From: Candidatus Uhrbacteria bacterium
GTDB taxonomy: Bacteria > Patescibacteriota > Patescibacteriia > UBA9934 > GWF2-40-263
Assembly: GCA_018700535.1 (NCBI GenBank)
Contig: JABITQ010000078.1
Location: 1-12,225 of the forward strand
Direction: 5' to 3'
Length of the DNA stretch: 12,225 nt
This document shows positions 7,221-12,126 of the stretch, piece after piece. The notes below the pieces were generated by a model that was not told the origin of the DNA, ran no database searches, and saw nothing but the letters and a program-made list of their open reading frames with translations. The position numbers and the translations under genes were made by a program. Each line of letters begins with the position of its first letter. Position 1 is the stretch's first letter.

Positions 7221-7311
7221 AGCTGCCACACGCACTGGGAAAGCCCCATATGCGTCCAGGTAGTTTTGTTGAGAAAGCACTGTTATGTCTTGCCGGACTC
7301 AGTGCTTTTTT
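7221..7311 (+). ncRNA. Candidate small RNA, about 91 nt, unknown family
   Basis: The block has everything a free-standing small RNA needs and no reading frame of its own. After the near-consensus promoter a compact folded body follows. CUGCC (7223-7227) pairs with GGUAG (7259-7263). ACGCA (7230-7234) pairs with UGCGU (7251-7255). UGGG (7236-7239) pairs with CCCA (7245-7248), closing a 5-nt loop AAAGC. A short U-rich linker (7264-7271) leads to a terminator hairpin, AAGCACUG (7275-7282) with CAGUGCUU (7300-7307), and a run of six T. It does not show the SRP RNA tip, RNase P or tmRNA signatures. It converges on lexA and ends about 59 bp before the lexA stop, so overlap with lexA transcripts is possible. 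Function unknown. Confidence 0.65.
7275..7311 (+). terminator. Intrinsic terminator of the small RNA
   Basis: Perfect 8-bp stem AAGCACTG/CAGTGCTT with a 17-nt loop in which GTC/GAC can pair further. It is followed by TTTTTTGTTTT. On the minus strand the tail is poor (CTTTCTC), so it may end lexA transcripts only weakly. Confidence 0.85.
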
Positions 7312-7320
7312 GTTTTCAAG

Positions 7321-7350
7321 CTTAGGTGTGAGATCCCGCGCACATCTAAG
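7321..7350. repeat. 10-bp stem downstream of lexA
   Basis: CTTAGGTGTG (7321-7330) and CACATCTAAG (7341-7350) form ten pairs including one wobble, with a 10-nt loop. It lies in the 3' region of lexA (stop 7370-7372) without a T-run. It is either a 3'-UTR hairpin of lexA or part of a two-stem end with the adjacent terminator. Confidence 0.55.
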
Positions 7351-7369
7351 TCTGAAGATCGACTCAAGA

Positions 7370-7984
7370 TTACACTGGTTGGAATTTGCGTATGACAGCT
7401 CGGACAACTCCTTGGATAATGCAGTCTTGCACGTAAATAGGTTCCATAGAGCTGTTTGCAGGTTGAAGGCGGATTCTGTTTCTTTCACGGTGAAATCGTT
7501 TCAGTGTGGCAAAGGCGTTGTCGAGCAGGGCTACGACCACCTCGCCGTTGCGCGGAGAAGGGTTCCGCTCAATGACCACGTAGTCGCCGTCCAGGATGCC
7601 GTCCTCGATCATTGATCGTCCTTTGACGCGCAGGACAAATGAGTTTGATCCGTCGAGTACGAAGTCTGCTGGCACGGCCATCGTCTCGTTTTCCTCTAGC
7701 GCCTCAATTGGCACACCGGCTGTGATGAGCCCCATAAGTGGAAGCATGACTGATGGGCCCTCTGGAACATTGTCGACCATTGAGATCGATCGCGCCTCAC
7801 CATCGCCACCGACATTGATCATGTCTTTCTCAACTAAGGCTTGAACATGCCCATGCACGGTTGCGGGGGAGGAGAGGCCGAAGTGGTCTGCGATCTCTCT
7901 GTATGAAGGGGCGTATCCTTCGTCTTCAATATGATCTTTGATATACGAGAGAATCTCGGCCTGTTTTTTTGTGAGTTTATTCAT
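7370..7984 (-). CDS. lexA: LexA, SOS repressor (self-cleaving)
   Basis: 204-aa transcriptional repressor of the DNA-damage response. The N-terminal winged helix-turn-helix spans about 1-65 (LTKKQAEILSYIKDH, GYAPSYREIADHFGLSSPATVHGHVQALVEKDMI). The C-terminal S24 peptidase domain shows the self-cleavage bond Ala89-Gly90 in LITAGVPIEA, nucleophile Ser124 in VKGRSMIEDGILDGD and general base Lys162 in FATLKRF. So the protein should be cleavable after RecA activation. The start is ATG 7984; the frame extends upstream, but that part crosses the promoter and operators and has no LexA similarity. The predicted transcript start is about 8010, leaving a 26-nt leader with no Shine-Dalgarno. Two direct-repeat boxes overlap the promoter and leader, which points to autorepression. 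Confidence 0.96.
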   Translation of the reverse strand: MNKLTKKQAEILSYIKDHIEDEGYAPSYREIADHFGLSSPATVHGHVQALVEKDMINVGGDGEARSISMVDNVPEGPSVMLPLMGLITAGVPIEALEENETMAVPADFVLDGSNSFVLRVKGRSMIEDGILDGDYVVIERNPSPRNGEVVVALLDNAFATLKRFHRERNRIRLQPANSSMEPIYVQDCIIQGVVRAVIRKFQPV

Positions 7985-7993
7985 AGGAATTTT

Positions 7994-8008
7994 GTTCGCT
8001 CTTTGTTC
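7994..8008 (+). promoter_or_regulatory. LexA-type box 1, GTTC-N7-GTTC
   Basis: GTTC (7994-7997), seven bases, GTTC (8005-8008). It covers the predicted lexA transcript start and leader. The spacing equals that of the alphaproteobacterial LexA box, a direct repeat with an 11-bp period. Confidence 0.65.
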
Positions 8009-8016
8009 GCCTTCAC

Positions 8017-8045
8017 AATGTAACCCGAACAAAAACCGAACGCAA
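8017..8045 (-). promoter_or_regulatory. lexA promoter
   Basis: On the minus strand TTGCGT (8045-8040), a 17-bp spacer, TACATT (8022-8017). The spacer contains most of LexA-type box 2, and box 1 lies across the transcript start. Confidence 0.68.
8027..8041 (-). promoter_or_regulatory. LexA-type box 2, GTTC-N7-GTTC on minus strand
   Basis: On the plus strand GAAC (8027-8030), seven bases, GAAC (8038-8041), which is GTTC-N7-GTTC on the minus strand. It lies in the -35/-10 spacer of lexA. A further half-site GTTC at 8048-8051 stands six bases away in inverted order. Confidence 0.65.
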
Positions 8046-8081
8046 GGGTTCGGGTGTGGATAAGGTAATTTTTGTGCGGTA

Positions 8082-8119
8082 AACAAAGGACCCCGTACGC
8101 TCGTGTGCGTGGCGGGGTC
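8082..8119 (-). terminator. Intrinsic terminator of the 209-aa gene
   Basis: On the minus strand GACCCCG (8119-8113) pairs with CGGGGTC (8095-8089), with an inner ACGC/GCGT pairing. The tail is CTTTGTTT. It starts 15 bases past the stop of the 209-aa gene and insulates lexA from it. Confidence 0.8.
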
Positions 8120-8134
8120 TCGTTCATTTCTGGA

Positions 8135-8764
8135 TCAGCTTGTGCTTCGCTGCATCCATTGCTGCATGAGCGTGCTTGGTGCGGTCTCTTGTGCGAGTGT
8201 GCGTACGATGTGAATACGTCTTGTGTCATCATTGAAATATGGATGCATGCTTCTGTGAACCATATTACCAAACACAGAGTCTAGGTCTCCTTTTTTTGCC
8301 TTGCTGGCATCGGTAAGTAGTTGTCGTGCATACTGACCAGCTTCGAACTCCCTCATGAGAATCTCTGCTTCAGTCAGATGCGAGTTGTGGGTGCGCTCAA
8401 ATTCAGGTTCGATGAAAAGCTTGTCAAAGCTTTTGCCAAGCACATCTTTCCAGCACTGACGTCCATGTGTACTGATGACGGCAGCTACACAGCTTCTTAC
8501 TAGAGCAAGGTCGTGATTGAATCGGGTGAGCTGGTCTACTGTCGTGGGCTTGATGGGGAATCCTGCAAAGACAATCTTGCATCGAGACCAACGATTGGCG
8601 GGCAAAAATTCTATGCCTTTGTGTGTCATGAAGCGAACATCAGCTCCATGCCTATTGAGCATGTTCATCAGGGCGGCGGTCAAGAGCATGCCGTGGATTG
8701 ATCTGTCGGTGATAACGAGATCAATATCTGCTAGCGGAGCAAGTCTTGTATCGGACAGTGTCAC
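8135..8764 (-). CDS. Hypothetical protein, 209 aa; weak DHH-like pattern
   Basis: Soluble protein I do not firmly recognise. The start is GTG 8764, chosen because TTAGGAGA lies about 5 bases upstream; the open frame to 8800 includes that site. Residues 13-30 (DIDLVITDRSIHGMLLTAAL) followed by a strand ADVRF (41-45) recall the opening of DHH-type phosphoesterases. A second strand KIVFAGFP (63-70) then precedes AAVISTHGRQCW (94-105), where such enzymes have DHH. The metal-binding Asp and the His pair are not intact, so an active DHH enzyme is unlikely and the resemblance may be chance. The C-terminal half is helical and charged. It has its own promoter, a leader of about 68 nt, and a terminator: a single-gene unit between lexA and the toxin-antitoxin pair. 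Confidence 0.8.
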   Translation of the reverse strand: MTLSDTRLAPLADIDLVITDRSIHGMLLTAALMNMLNRHGADVRFMTHKGIEFLPANRWSRCKIVFAGFPIKPTTVDQLTRFNHDLALVRSCVAAVISTHGRQCWKDVLGKSFDKLFIEPEFERTHNSHLTEAEILMREFEAGQYARQLLTDASKAKKGDLDSVFGNMVHRSMHPYFNDDTRRIHIVRTLAQETAPSTLMQQWMQRSTS

Positions 8765-8838
8765 CGGTTCTCCTAAGAAAATTTGATGAGATGTTCTCAC
8801 TTGAAATAACCGAATTGGATCATCAAGATGAGAAGGTG

Positions 8839-8867
8839 AGATTATGTTTTTGTGGTGTTGTTGTCAA
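8839..8867 (-). promoter_or_regulatory. Promoter of the 209-aa gene
   Basis: On the minus strand TTGACA (8867-8862), a 17-bp spacer, TAATCT (8844-8839). The transcript start should be near 8832, next to a small inverted repeat TCATC/GATGA (8820-8831). A leader of about 68 nt leads to the Shine-Dalgarno. Confidence 0.72.
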
Positions 8868-8902
8868 TTTGTTAGCGCAAGATTTGGTTGCTAATACAAA
8901 GA

Positions 8903-8960
8903 CCCAGCATAGACATGCTGGGCTTAGTCGTACCTCTCGATGTGTGCCATCGAGCGATTT
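8903..8960. repeat. Two adjacent hairpins upstream of the toxin-antitoxin pair
   Basis: Hairpin 1 is CCCAGCAT-AGAC-ATGCTGGG (8903-8922), perfect. On the minus strand it is followed by TCTTTGTATT and could terminate leftward transcription. Hairpin 2 is CTCGATG-TGTGC-CATCGAG (8936-8954), perfect. On the plus strand it is followed by CGATTTTTATT and could terminate rightward transcription just before the antitoxin promoter. No gene of the matching strand lies before either hairpin, so they may be insulators or the remains of a module edge. Confidence 0.65.
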
Positions 8961-8963
8961 TTA

Positions 8964-8992
8964 TTGACAATCAACATTGGTTACGATACGTT
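8964..8992 (+). promoter_or_regulatory. Promoter of the toxin-antitoxin operon
   Basis: TTGACA (8964-8969), a 17-bp spacer, TACGTT (8987-8992). The transcript start is expected near 8999, about 16 nt before the antitoxin ATG. Confidence 0.7.
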
Positions 8993-9004
8993 ACTATCGT
9001 AACC
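8979..9004. promoter_or_regulatory. Palindromic operator of the toxin-antitoxin operon
   Basis: GGTTACGATA (8979-8988), six bases, TATCGTAACC (8995-9004): a perfect inverted repeat with 10-bp arms covering the -10 and the transcript start. Ribbon-helix-helix antitoxins typically bind such sites as dimers and repress their own operon. Confidence 0.8.
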
Positions 9005-9014
9005 AAATGAATAT

Positions 9015-9230
9015 ATGCCTGCATCACGTACAACCATTTCTTTTAACGAGCAAAATTGGAAAGAGGTTTCAAAGGCAAAGAATAAAAGTGCTTTTGTAAA
9101 CAATGCTGTTAACTTTTTTGTTTCTACAAAGAAAGCTCTTAAGAAAAAAGAAGAAGAGTTTCTTTTAAATGAACTTGCTCATTTTGAAGAAACGAATGAG
9201 ACTTACTCTTTAGAGGAAGCCCTTAAGTAA
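9015..9230 (+). CDS. Ribbon-helix-helix antitoxin
   Basis: 71-aa antitoxin of a type II toxin-antitoxin pair. The N-terminus ASRTTISFNEQNWKEVSKAKNKSAFVNNAVNFF fits a ribbon-helix-helix DNA-binding fold: strand RTTISF, helix around 11-22, a KS turn, then helix AFVNNAVNFFVST. It is followed by a Lys/Glu-rich helix (38-57) and an acidic tail (ETNETYSLEEALK) of the kind that wraps the toxin. The start is ATG 9015; an ATG at 9007 is in another frame. There is no Shine-Dalgarno. It is first in the operon, with the toxin starting 4 bases after its stop. Regulation is probably autorepression through the palindrome just upstream. Confidence 0.85.
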   Translation: MPASRTTISFNEQNWKEVSKAKNKSAFVNNAVNFFVSTKKALKKKEEEFLLNELAHFEETNETYSLEEALK

Positions 9231-9234
9231 TTTT

Positions 9235-9498
9235 GTGGAAGTCAGATTACTAAGACAGCCGTTTAAGTTTATTAAGCGTGCTAAGGGGTCTTTTAAAACA
9301 GCGATTAGCGTAGAGATTGAACAGATCGCATTGCAGCCAAAAATAGGAAAGCAACTTACTGGCACGCTTAAGCAATTTCGTTCTCATCGTTTTACGCATG
9401 TGGGTGTGCAGTATCGTATTGCTTACAAGGTTAATGGAAACGTTCTCATTATCTTGATTGCTAGCAGAGAAAATTTTTATCGCGATCTTCGAGTTTGA
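9235..9498 (+). CDS. RelE/ParE-superfamily toxin
   Basis: 87-aa toxin, starting with GTG 9235. The fold pattern matches RelE/ParE/YafQ: N-terminal strand VRLLRQPFKFIKR and helix KGSFKTAISVEIEQIALQP. Then LTGTLKQFRSHRFTHVGVQYRIAYKVNGNVLIILIASRENFYRDLRV, where RSHRF, YRIAYKV, ILIASR and the FYRDL end are typical. Whether it cuts mRNA on the ribosome (RelE/YafQ) or poisons gyrase (ParE) cannot be told from these residues alone. The gene is probably translated by coupling to the antitoxin. Pairing with a ribbon-helix-helix antitoxin is common for both classes. It appears intact. Confidence 0.85.
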   Translation: MEVRLLRQPFKFIKRAKGSFKTAISVEIEQIALQPKIGKQLTGTLKQFRSHRFTHVGVQYRIAYKVNGNVLIILIASRENFYRDLRV

Positions 9499-9535
9499 TT
9501 TTTCTTAAAAGAGGTTTAACTTCACTTACGAACTT

Positions 9536-9563
9536 CTGACAAAAAGCTTCCTAAACGTATACC
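9536..9563 (+). promoter_or_regulatory. Promoter of the hibernation factor gene
   Basis: CTGACA (9536-9541), a 16-bp spacer, TATACC (9558-9563). The transcript start is predicted around 9570, only about 4 nt before the ATG at 9574, so the mRNA would be essentially leaderless. No Shine-Dalgarno is present. Confidence 0.55.
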
Positions 9564-9573
9564 GCTCACGGCT

Positions 9574-9945
9574 ATGAAACTTGAAGGAATATTTGCAAAT
9601 AATATTGAGCTAACACCCTCGATAGAAGCGCATGTGATGAAGCGCGTTTTGAAGTTGGCGAGGATTGTTCAAAAACAAAAACCTGCATCGATACGTGTGG
9701 AGGTGGGTAAGCCTTCTTCGCAGCGCAGAAAAGGAGAAGATATTTTTTACGTTGAGTTTAAGGCGGTTATTCAAGACAAGCATTTTCGTGTTAGAAAAGA
9801 CGACGTAAATATCTACAAAGCAATTGAGAAGGTTCGGGTTGATATGCATCAACAAATTATTAAGTGGAAGAAGAGGGGGCGTAGTGTGCAAAGAAAAAAG
9901 GGAATGTTGGCAAAGAGGATGTTGCGATCGGGGTTTGATTCTTAG
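9574..9945 (+). CDS. hpf: Ribosome hibernation promoting factor (HPF/RaiA family), short form
   Basis: 123-aa ribosome-associated protein. The family binds the 30S decoding region and silences or protects ribosomes in stationary phase. The pattern fits. KLEGIFANNIELTPSIEAHVMKRVLKLARIVQ is the first strand plus helix. Then ASIRVEVGKPSSQRRKGEDIFYVEFKAVIQDKHFRVRKDDVNIYKAIEKVRVDMHQQIIKWKKR follows as three strands and the second helix. In family style DIFYVEF and DDVNIYKAI correspond to the conserved DLYAEI/ED(M/L)YAAID regions. The C-terminal 20 residues are strongly basic. The C-terminal dimerisation domain of long HPF is absent. Single gene, almost leaderless. Confidence 0.87.
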   Translation: MKLEGIFANNIELTPSIEAHVMKRVLKLARIVQKQKPASIRVEVGKPSSQRRKGEDIFYVEFKAVIQDKHFRVRKDDVNIYKAIEKVRVDMHQQIIKWKKRGRSVQRKKGMLAKRMLRSGFDS

Positions 9946-9960
9946 TGGGTGGAAGTTGAT

Positions 9961-9989
9961 TTGATGCAGTCTGCTAAATAACGTAAATA
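9961..9989 (+). promoter_or_regulatory. Promoter of the 185-aa gene
   Basis: TTGATG (9961-9966), a 17-bp spacer, TAAATA (9984-9989). The transcript start would fall at or next to the ATG at 9995. It fits the leaderless pattern but the -10 is weak. Confidence 0.45.
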
Positions 9990-9994
9990 TTTCT

Positions 9995-10552
9995 ATGAAT
10001 AAAATTATTGTTCCCGTTTTGGGAGTTATCATCGGTGTCGGTCTGACGCTCGTTGCGGTTAATGTTGTGCCAACAAATAATCATGATGAGCAAGACTCGC
10101 TGAATACTTATGAAGATGCTTATTTGTCGTTTGCGTATCCAGATGACCTGTCACTTCTCTTCAATCAGTCTGGTGAAGGGCGGGTAATGAGTTGGATCAA
10201 TTGGATTGGATCGAGGGATGATGAATCATTTTACCGAACATTAGGCATGTTCAATCCAGAGATAAAGTACCCCTACCATCTTTTGGATAATGACTATAGT
10301 TCTTGGGAAGAATTGAAGACTGATAAGTTGAGCTATCAAGATGATCTTCTCGCCAATGTTGTTGAGGAGCGGATTATTAATGGGCAAGAAGCAGTGTATT
10401 TAGACATGGGTGGATTTTGCGCGCATCACCATGAGCTCTATATTCAGGGTCCGGAAGATGTTGTGTATCAGTTTATGGGTGGATGTATGAGCGAATCTTT
10501 GTGGAGCGAAATTCTCGAAACCTTTAGTGAGAGCGTGGAGTTTAAGCAATAG
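9995..10552 (+). CDS. One-TM exported protein of unknown function
   Basis: 185-aa protein with an N-terminal hydrophobic segment (about 3-24, Lys3 then IIVPVLGVIIGVGLTLVAV) acting as an uncleaved anchor or signal. A Ser/Asp/Asn-rich linker follows, then an extracytoplasmic domain. That domain opens with YLSFAYPDDLSLLF and ends with INGQEAVYLDMGG, YIQGPEDVVYQFMGG and LWSEILETFSESVEF. The FxYPxxL start and the late L(x)TF(x)F helix-strand end are common in small surface proteins of this kind (PsbP-like or DUF-type folds), but I cannot assign a function. Two Cys (about 143 and 166) in the outer domain could form a disulfide, and there is a local HHH (144-146). It has no Shine-Dalgarno; a strong terminator follows. 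Confidence 0.8.
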   Translation: MNKIIVPVLGVIIGVGLTLVAVNVVPTNNHDEQDSLNTYEDAYLSFAYPDDLSLLFNQSGEGRVMSWINWIGSRDDESFYRTLGMFNPEIKYPYHLLDNDYSSWEELKTDKLSYQDDLLANVVEERIINGQEAVYLDMGGFCAHHHELYIQGPEDVVYQFMGGCMSESLWSEILETFSESVEFKQ

Positions 10553-10578
10553 TTTTAATCTGTTTTATAAGCCACTGT

Positions 10579-10611
10579 AAAAAACTCTGAGCGTATGCTC
10601 AGAGTTTTTTT
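10579..10611 (+). terminator. Intrinsic terminator after the 185-aa gene
   Basis: CTCTGAGC (10585-10592), loop GTAT, GCTCAGAG (10597-10604), followed by seven T and GTTTGTGA. The A-run on the left makes it symmetrical, so it could also stop leftward transcripts. Confidence 0.92.
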
Positions 10612-10624
10612 GTTTGTGAAGCAT

Positions 10625-10813
10625 TGGGGTCAGAGCGGGAAACGGGAATTTACTTGCTTTGCTTTTTATAAAACTTTTACAATCTCATTGGTTTTCCAGT
10701 CTTCACATAGATAATCCAGGGTGCAATATCTCTAAAAAGAGATATTTGAAAAATTTACTTACTTTAAACATTGGGTTGAATTTGAAATATTCCCGTTTCC
10801 CGCTCTGACCCCA
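10625..10813. mobile_element. MITE-like element, 189 bp, 25-bp perfect terminal inverted repeats
   Basis: The ends (10625-10649 and 10789-10813) are perfect 25-base inverted copies beginning TGGGGTCAGAGCGGGAAACG. The inside is AT-rich, has no gene, and holds a perfect internal palindrome (AATATCTCT, 10725-10733; AGAGATATT, 10738-10746; 4-nt loop). The GGGGTCAG end motif is, from memory, like the ends near REP-associated or IS200-like (Y1) transposases in many genomes, but the transposase is not in this window. I see no clear target-site duplication. It sits between two facing terminators, a harmless landing spot. The remaining gap sequence (10553-10887) is those terminators. Confidence 0.75.
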
Positions 10814-10828
10814 TCACCATCATCACAA

Positions 10829-10860
10829 ACAAAAACCCCCGATTCAATGTGACTCGGGGG
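10829..10860 (-). terminator. Intrinsic terminator of the 351-aa gene
   Basis: On the minus strand CCCCCGA (10860-10854) pairs with TCGGGGG (10842-10836) around an 11-nt loop. The tail is TTTTTGTTTGTGA. It lies 28 bases after the stop of the 351-aa gene. Confidence 0.9.
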
Positions 10861-10887
10861 GCGTTGCTGCAGAGAGTGATGCTTGGG

Positions 10888-11943
10888 TTACTCGCTGAGC
10901 AGATGAGTGGCCACTTGTTGCGTGTACAAGTGCCAGATGCCGGTGAGGGCTTTGAGTTTCTTTTCGTATTCACGAATTTGTCTTGAGATGTCGGTCATCA
11001 TCTGGCGGTTGGCTGCATCAACCATGTGGGTTTTGGTTTTTCCACGCAGCCAGATGTCCACAGTGCCGTTTGAAGTGATGACAACGATTTTTGCAAGCTC
11101 CTTCGTTCTTTCAGCGTTGTGTCGAAACACGGCGTGAAAGACGATGGCGTCTGGGGTGACATGGATGTGCGTGATCTTCCTTGTCATCGTGTAGGGTGCC
11201 CACTCTCCTGTGAATTCAGATTGTCGGAGTAGCTCCGAGCAATTCCGACTCATAGATTCCCAAATTCTCATATATCGCAACGGGTCCATGTCTTTGTGCT
11301 TGATGGTTGCAGGCATGATGACTCTGAAGAAGTGTTCGAGCACGAACGAGTCTTCTAGAATGAACTCATGTCTAGAGAATTCGTTTCTGAGATGCAGACC
11401 TAGTGCGCCTTGGAAATCGCCGTAGTCAAATACCCAGTGCGCTACCATCTTCTTTTCACCCACCCGCCATTCCAGTACTACTTCAGAGATTACTGGTTCC
11501 TCGACACTCACAATGAACCCATCAAGGAGTTTCCAGATTGTGTACTCTGGATGTTTGGTGTGTTCAGCAATCAGCTCTGGTGCCAGCTTGTCACATTGCG
11601 CAAGCAGGAACGCGATGAATATCCTCGGGTCATTGTTGGGAGCAACGAGGTGCTCGGGGGCATTCTTGACGATGCATTGCACATCGTGACTGAGCGAGCC
11701 TTCTTTTTCTTGCGAAGTGGCTTTTGCCGTGCCACCTGTCAGCTTCCGAAGTTTGCGGAGCACGTTGGGTGCGAGTGGTGCATCGGTGGTCAGGTTGAAT
11801 TCAATCGTTACCGTTCTGGCCCCTTTGGTTCTTGTCCAGATCTCCCTGTAGCCACGCATCTCGATTGTTTGCCTGCTTCGATTAAGCATGGCGTGCACGA
11901 CGCTCTCGAAAACTCTTGTGGCAAAGCCGAACAGAAAAGGCAT
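10888..11943 (-). CDS. Hypothetical soluble protein, 351 aa
   Basis: I do not recognise this protein. The start is ATG 11943 with GGAGA six bases upstream. The first 25 residues are rather hydrophobic (MPFLFGFATRVFESVVHAML) but interrupted by charges, so a signal peptide is unlikely. Residues about 30-55 look like strands (REIWTRTKGARTVTIEFNLTT), followed by a charged linker. The middle has several strand-like runs (YTIWKLLDGFIVSVEEPVISEVVLEWRV, MVAHWVFDYGD) and the late part again (ITHIHVTPDAIVFHAVFRH, KIVVITSNGTVDIWLRG). It ends in a long amphipathic helix (about 308-345). It has a strong promoter, a leader with an inverted repeat, a Shine-Dalgarno and a terminator, so it is a single-gene unit. 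Its expression style matches the 437-aa and 209-aa hypotheticals. No sequence relation to them is visible. Confidence 0.82.
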   Translation of the reverse strand: MPFLFGFATRVFESVVHAMLNRSRQTIEMRGYREIWTRTKGARTVTIEFNLTTDAPLAPNVLRKLRKLTGGTAKATSQEKEGSLSHDVQCIVKNAPEHLVAPNNDPRIFIAFLLAQCDKLAPELIAEHTKHPEYTIWKLLDGFIVSVEEPVISEVVLEWRVGEKKMVAHWVFDYGDFQGALGLHLRNEFSRHEFILEDSFVLEHFFRVIMPATIKHKDMDPLRYMRIWESMSRNCSELLRQSEFTGEWAPYTMTRKITHIHVTPDAIVFHAVFRHNAERTKELAKIVVITSNGTVDIWLRGKTKTHMVDAANRQMMTDISRQIREYEKKLKALTGIWHLYTQQVATHLLSE

Positions 11944-11964
11944 TACTGTCTCCGTTGAATTGAA

Positions 11965-11986
11965 TTTCTCGCCTATTGACGAGAAA
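11965..11986. repeat. Inverted repeat at the transcript start of the 351-aa gene
   Basis: TTTCTCG (11965-11971) and CGAGAAA (11980-11986), perfect 7-bp arms with an 8-base loop. The expected minus-strand transcript start (about 11982) falls inside the right arm, so it is either an operator or a 5'-leader hairpin. Confidence 0.65.
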
Positions 11987-11988
11987 GG

Positions 11989-12017
11989 ACGTTAGCGATT
12001 TTGGGGTATTTTGTCAA
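11989..12017 (-). promoter_or_regulatory. Promoter of the 351-aa gene
   Basis: On the minus strand TTGACA (12017-12012), a 17-bp spacer, TAACGT (11994-11989). The leader is about 39 nt. Confidence 0.7.
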
Positions 12018-12088
12018 TCAATCCAAGTGAATTCTCTAGGTTTTTTGATGGAGACTATAGTAGTCAACAGAATGTACACATTAGTCTG

Positions 12089-12117
12089 ATGACACGCATG
12101 TGAGGATTTGATACGCT
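12089..12117 (+). promoter_or_regulatory. Promoter of metK
   Basis: ATGACA (12089-12094), a 17-bp spacer, TACGCT (12112-12117), preceded by TGA in extended -10 position. The start is predicted near 12124, about 3 nt before the ATG. This leaves no room for a SAM riboswitch or a Shine-Dalgarno. Confidence 0.6.
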
Positions 12118-12126
12118 TTGGCGGCT

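Noticed and set aside
7250..7615. 121-codon plus-strand frame starting in the small RNA
   Set aside because: It begins inside the folded RNA body, crosses the terminator and then runs antisense to lexA. No RBS fits.
7985..8086. N-terminal extension of lexA up to 8086
   Set aside because: The extra 34 residues are encoded by the promoter and operator region and have no LexA similarity.
9610..10032. 140-codon minus-strand frame opposite the hibernation factor gene
   Set aside because: It is the antisense of a clear HPF-family gene, has no RBS, and its composition (Leu/His/Pro-rich) is that of a shadow frame.
11410..11958. 182-codon plus-strand frame opposite the 351-aa gene
   Set aside because: The minus-strand gene has a promoter, Shine-Dalgarno and terminator; the opposite frame has none.
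12053..12065. Short palindrome GACTA-TAG-TAGTC upstream of metK
   Set aside because: Arms of only 5 bp, about 25 bp upstream of the predicted -35. It could be chance and is not strong enough to list as an operator.
12018..12126. SAM riboswitch upstream of metK
   Set aside because: The predicted transcript starts about 3 nt before the ATG, and no SAM-I-like stems or K-turn are visible in the region.
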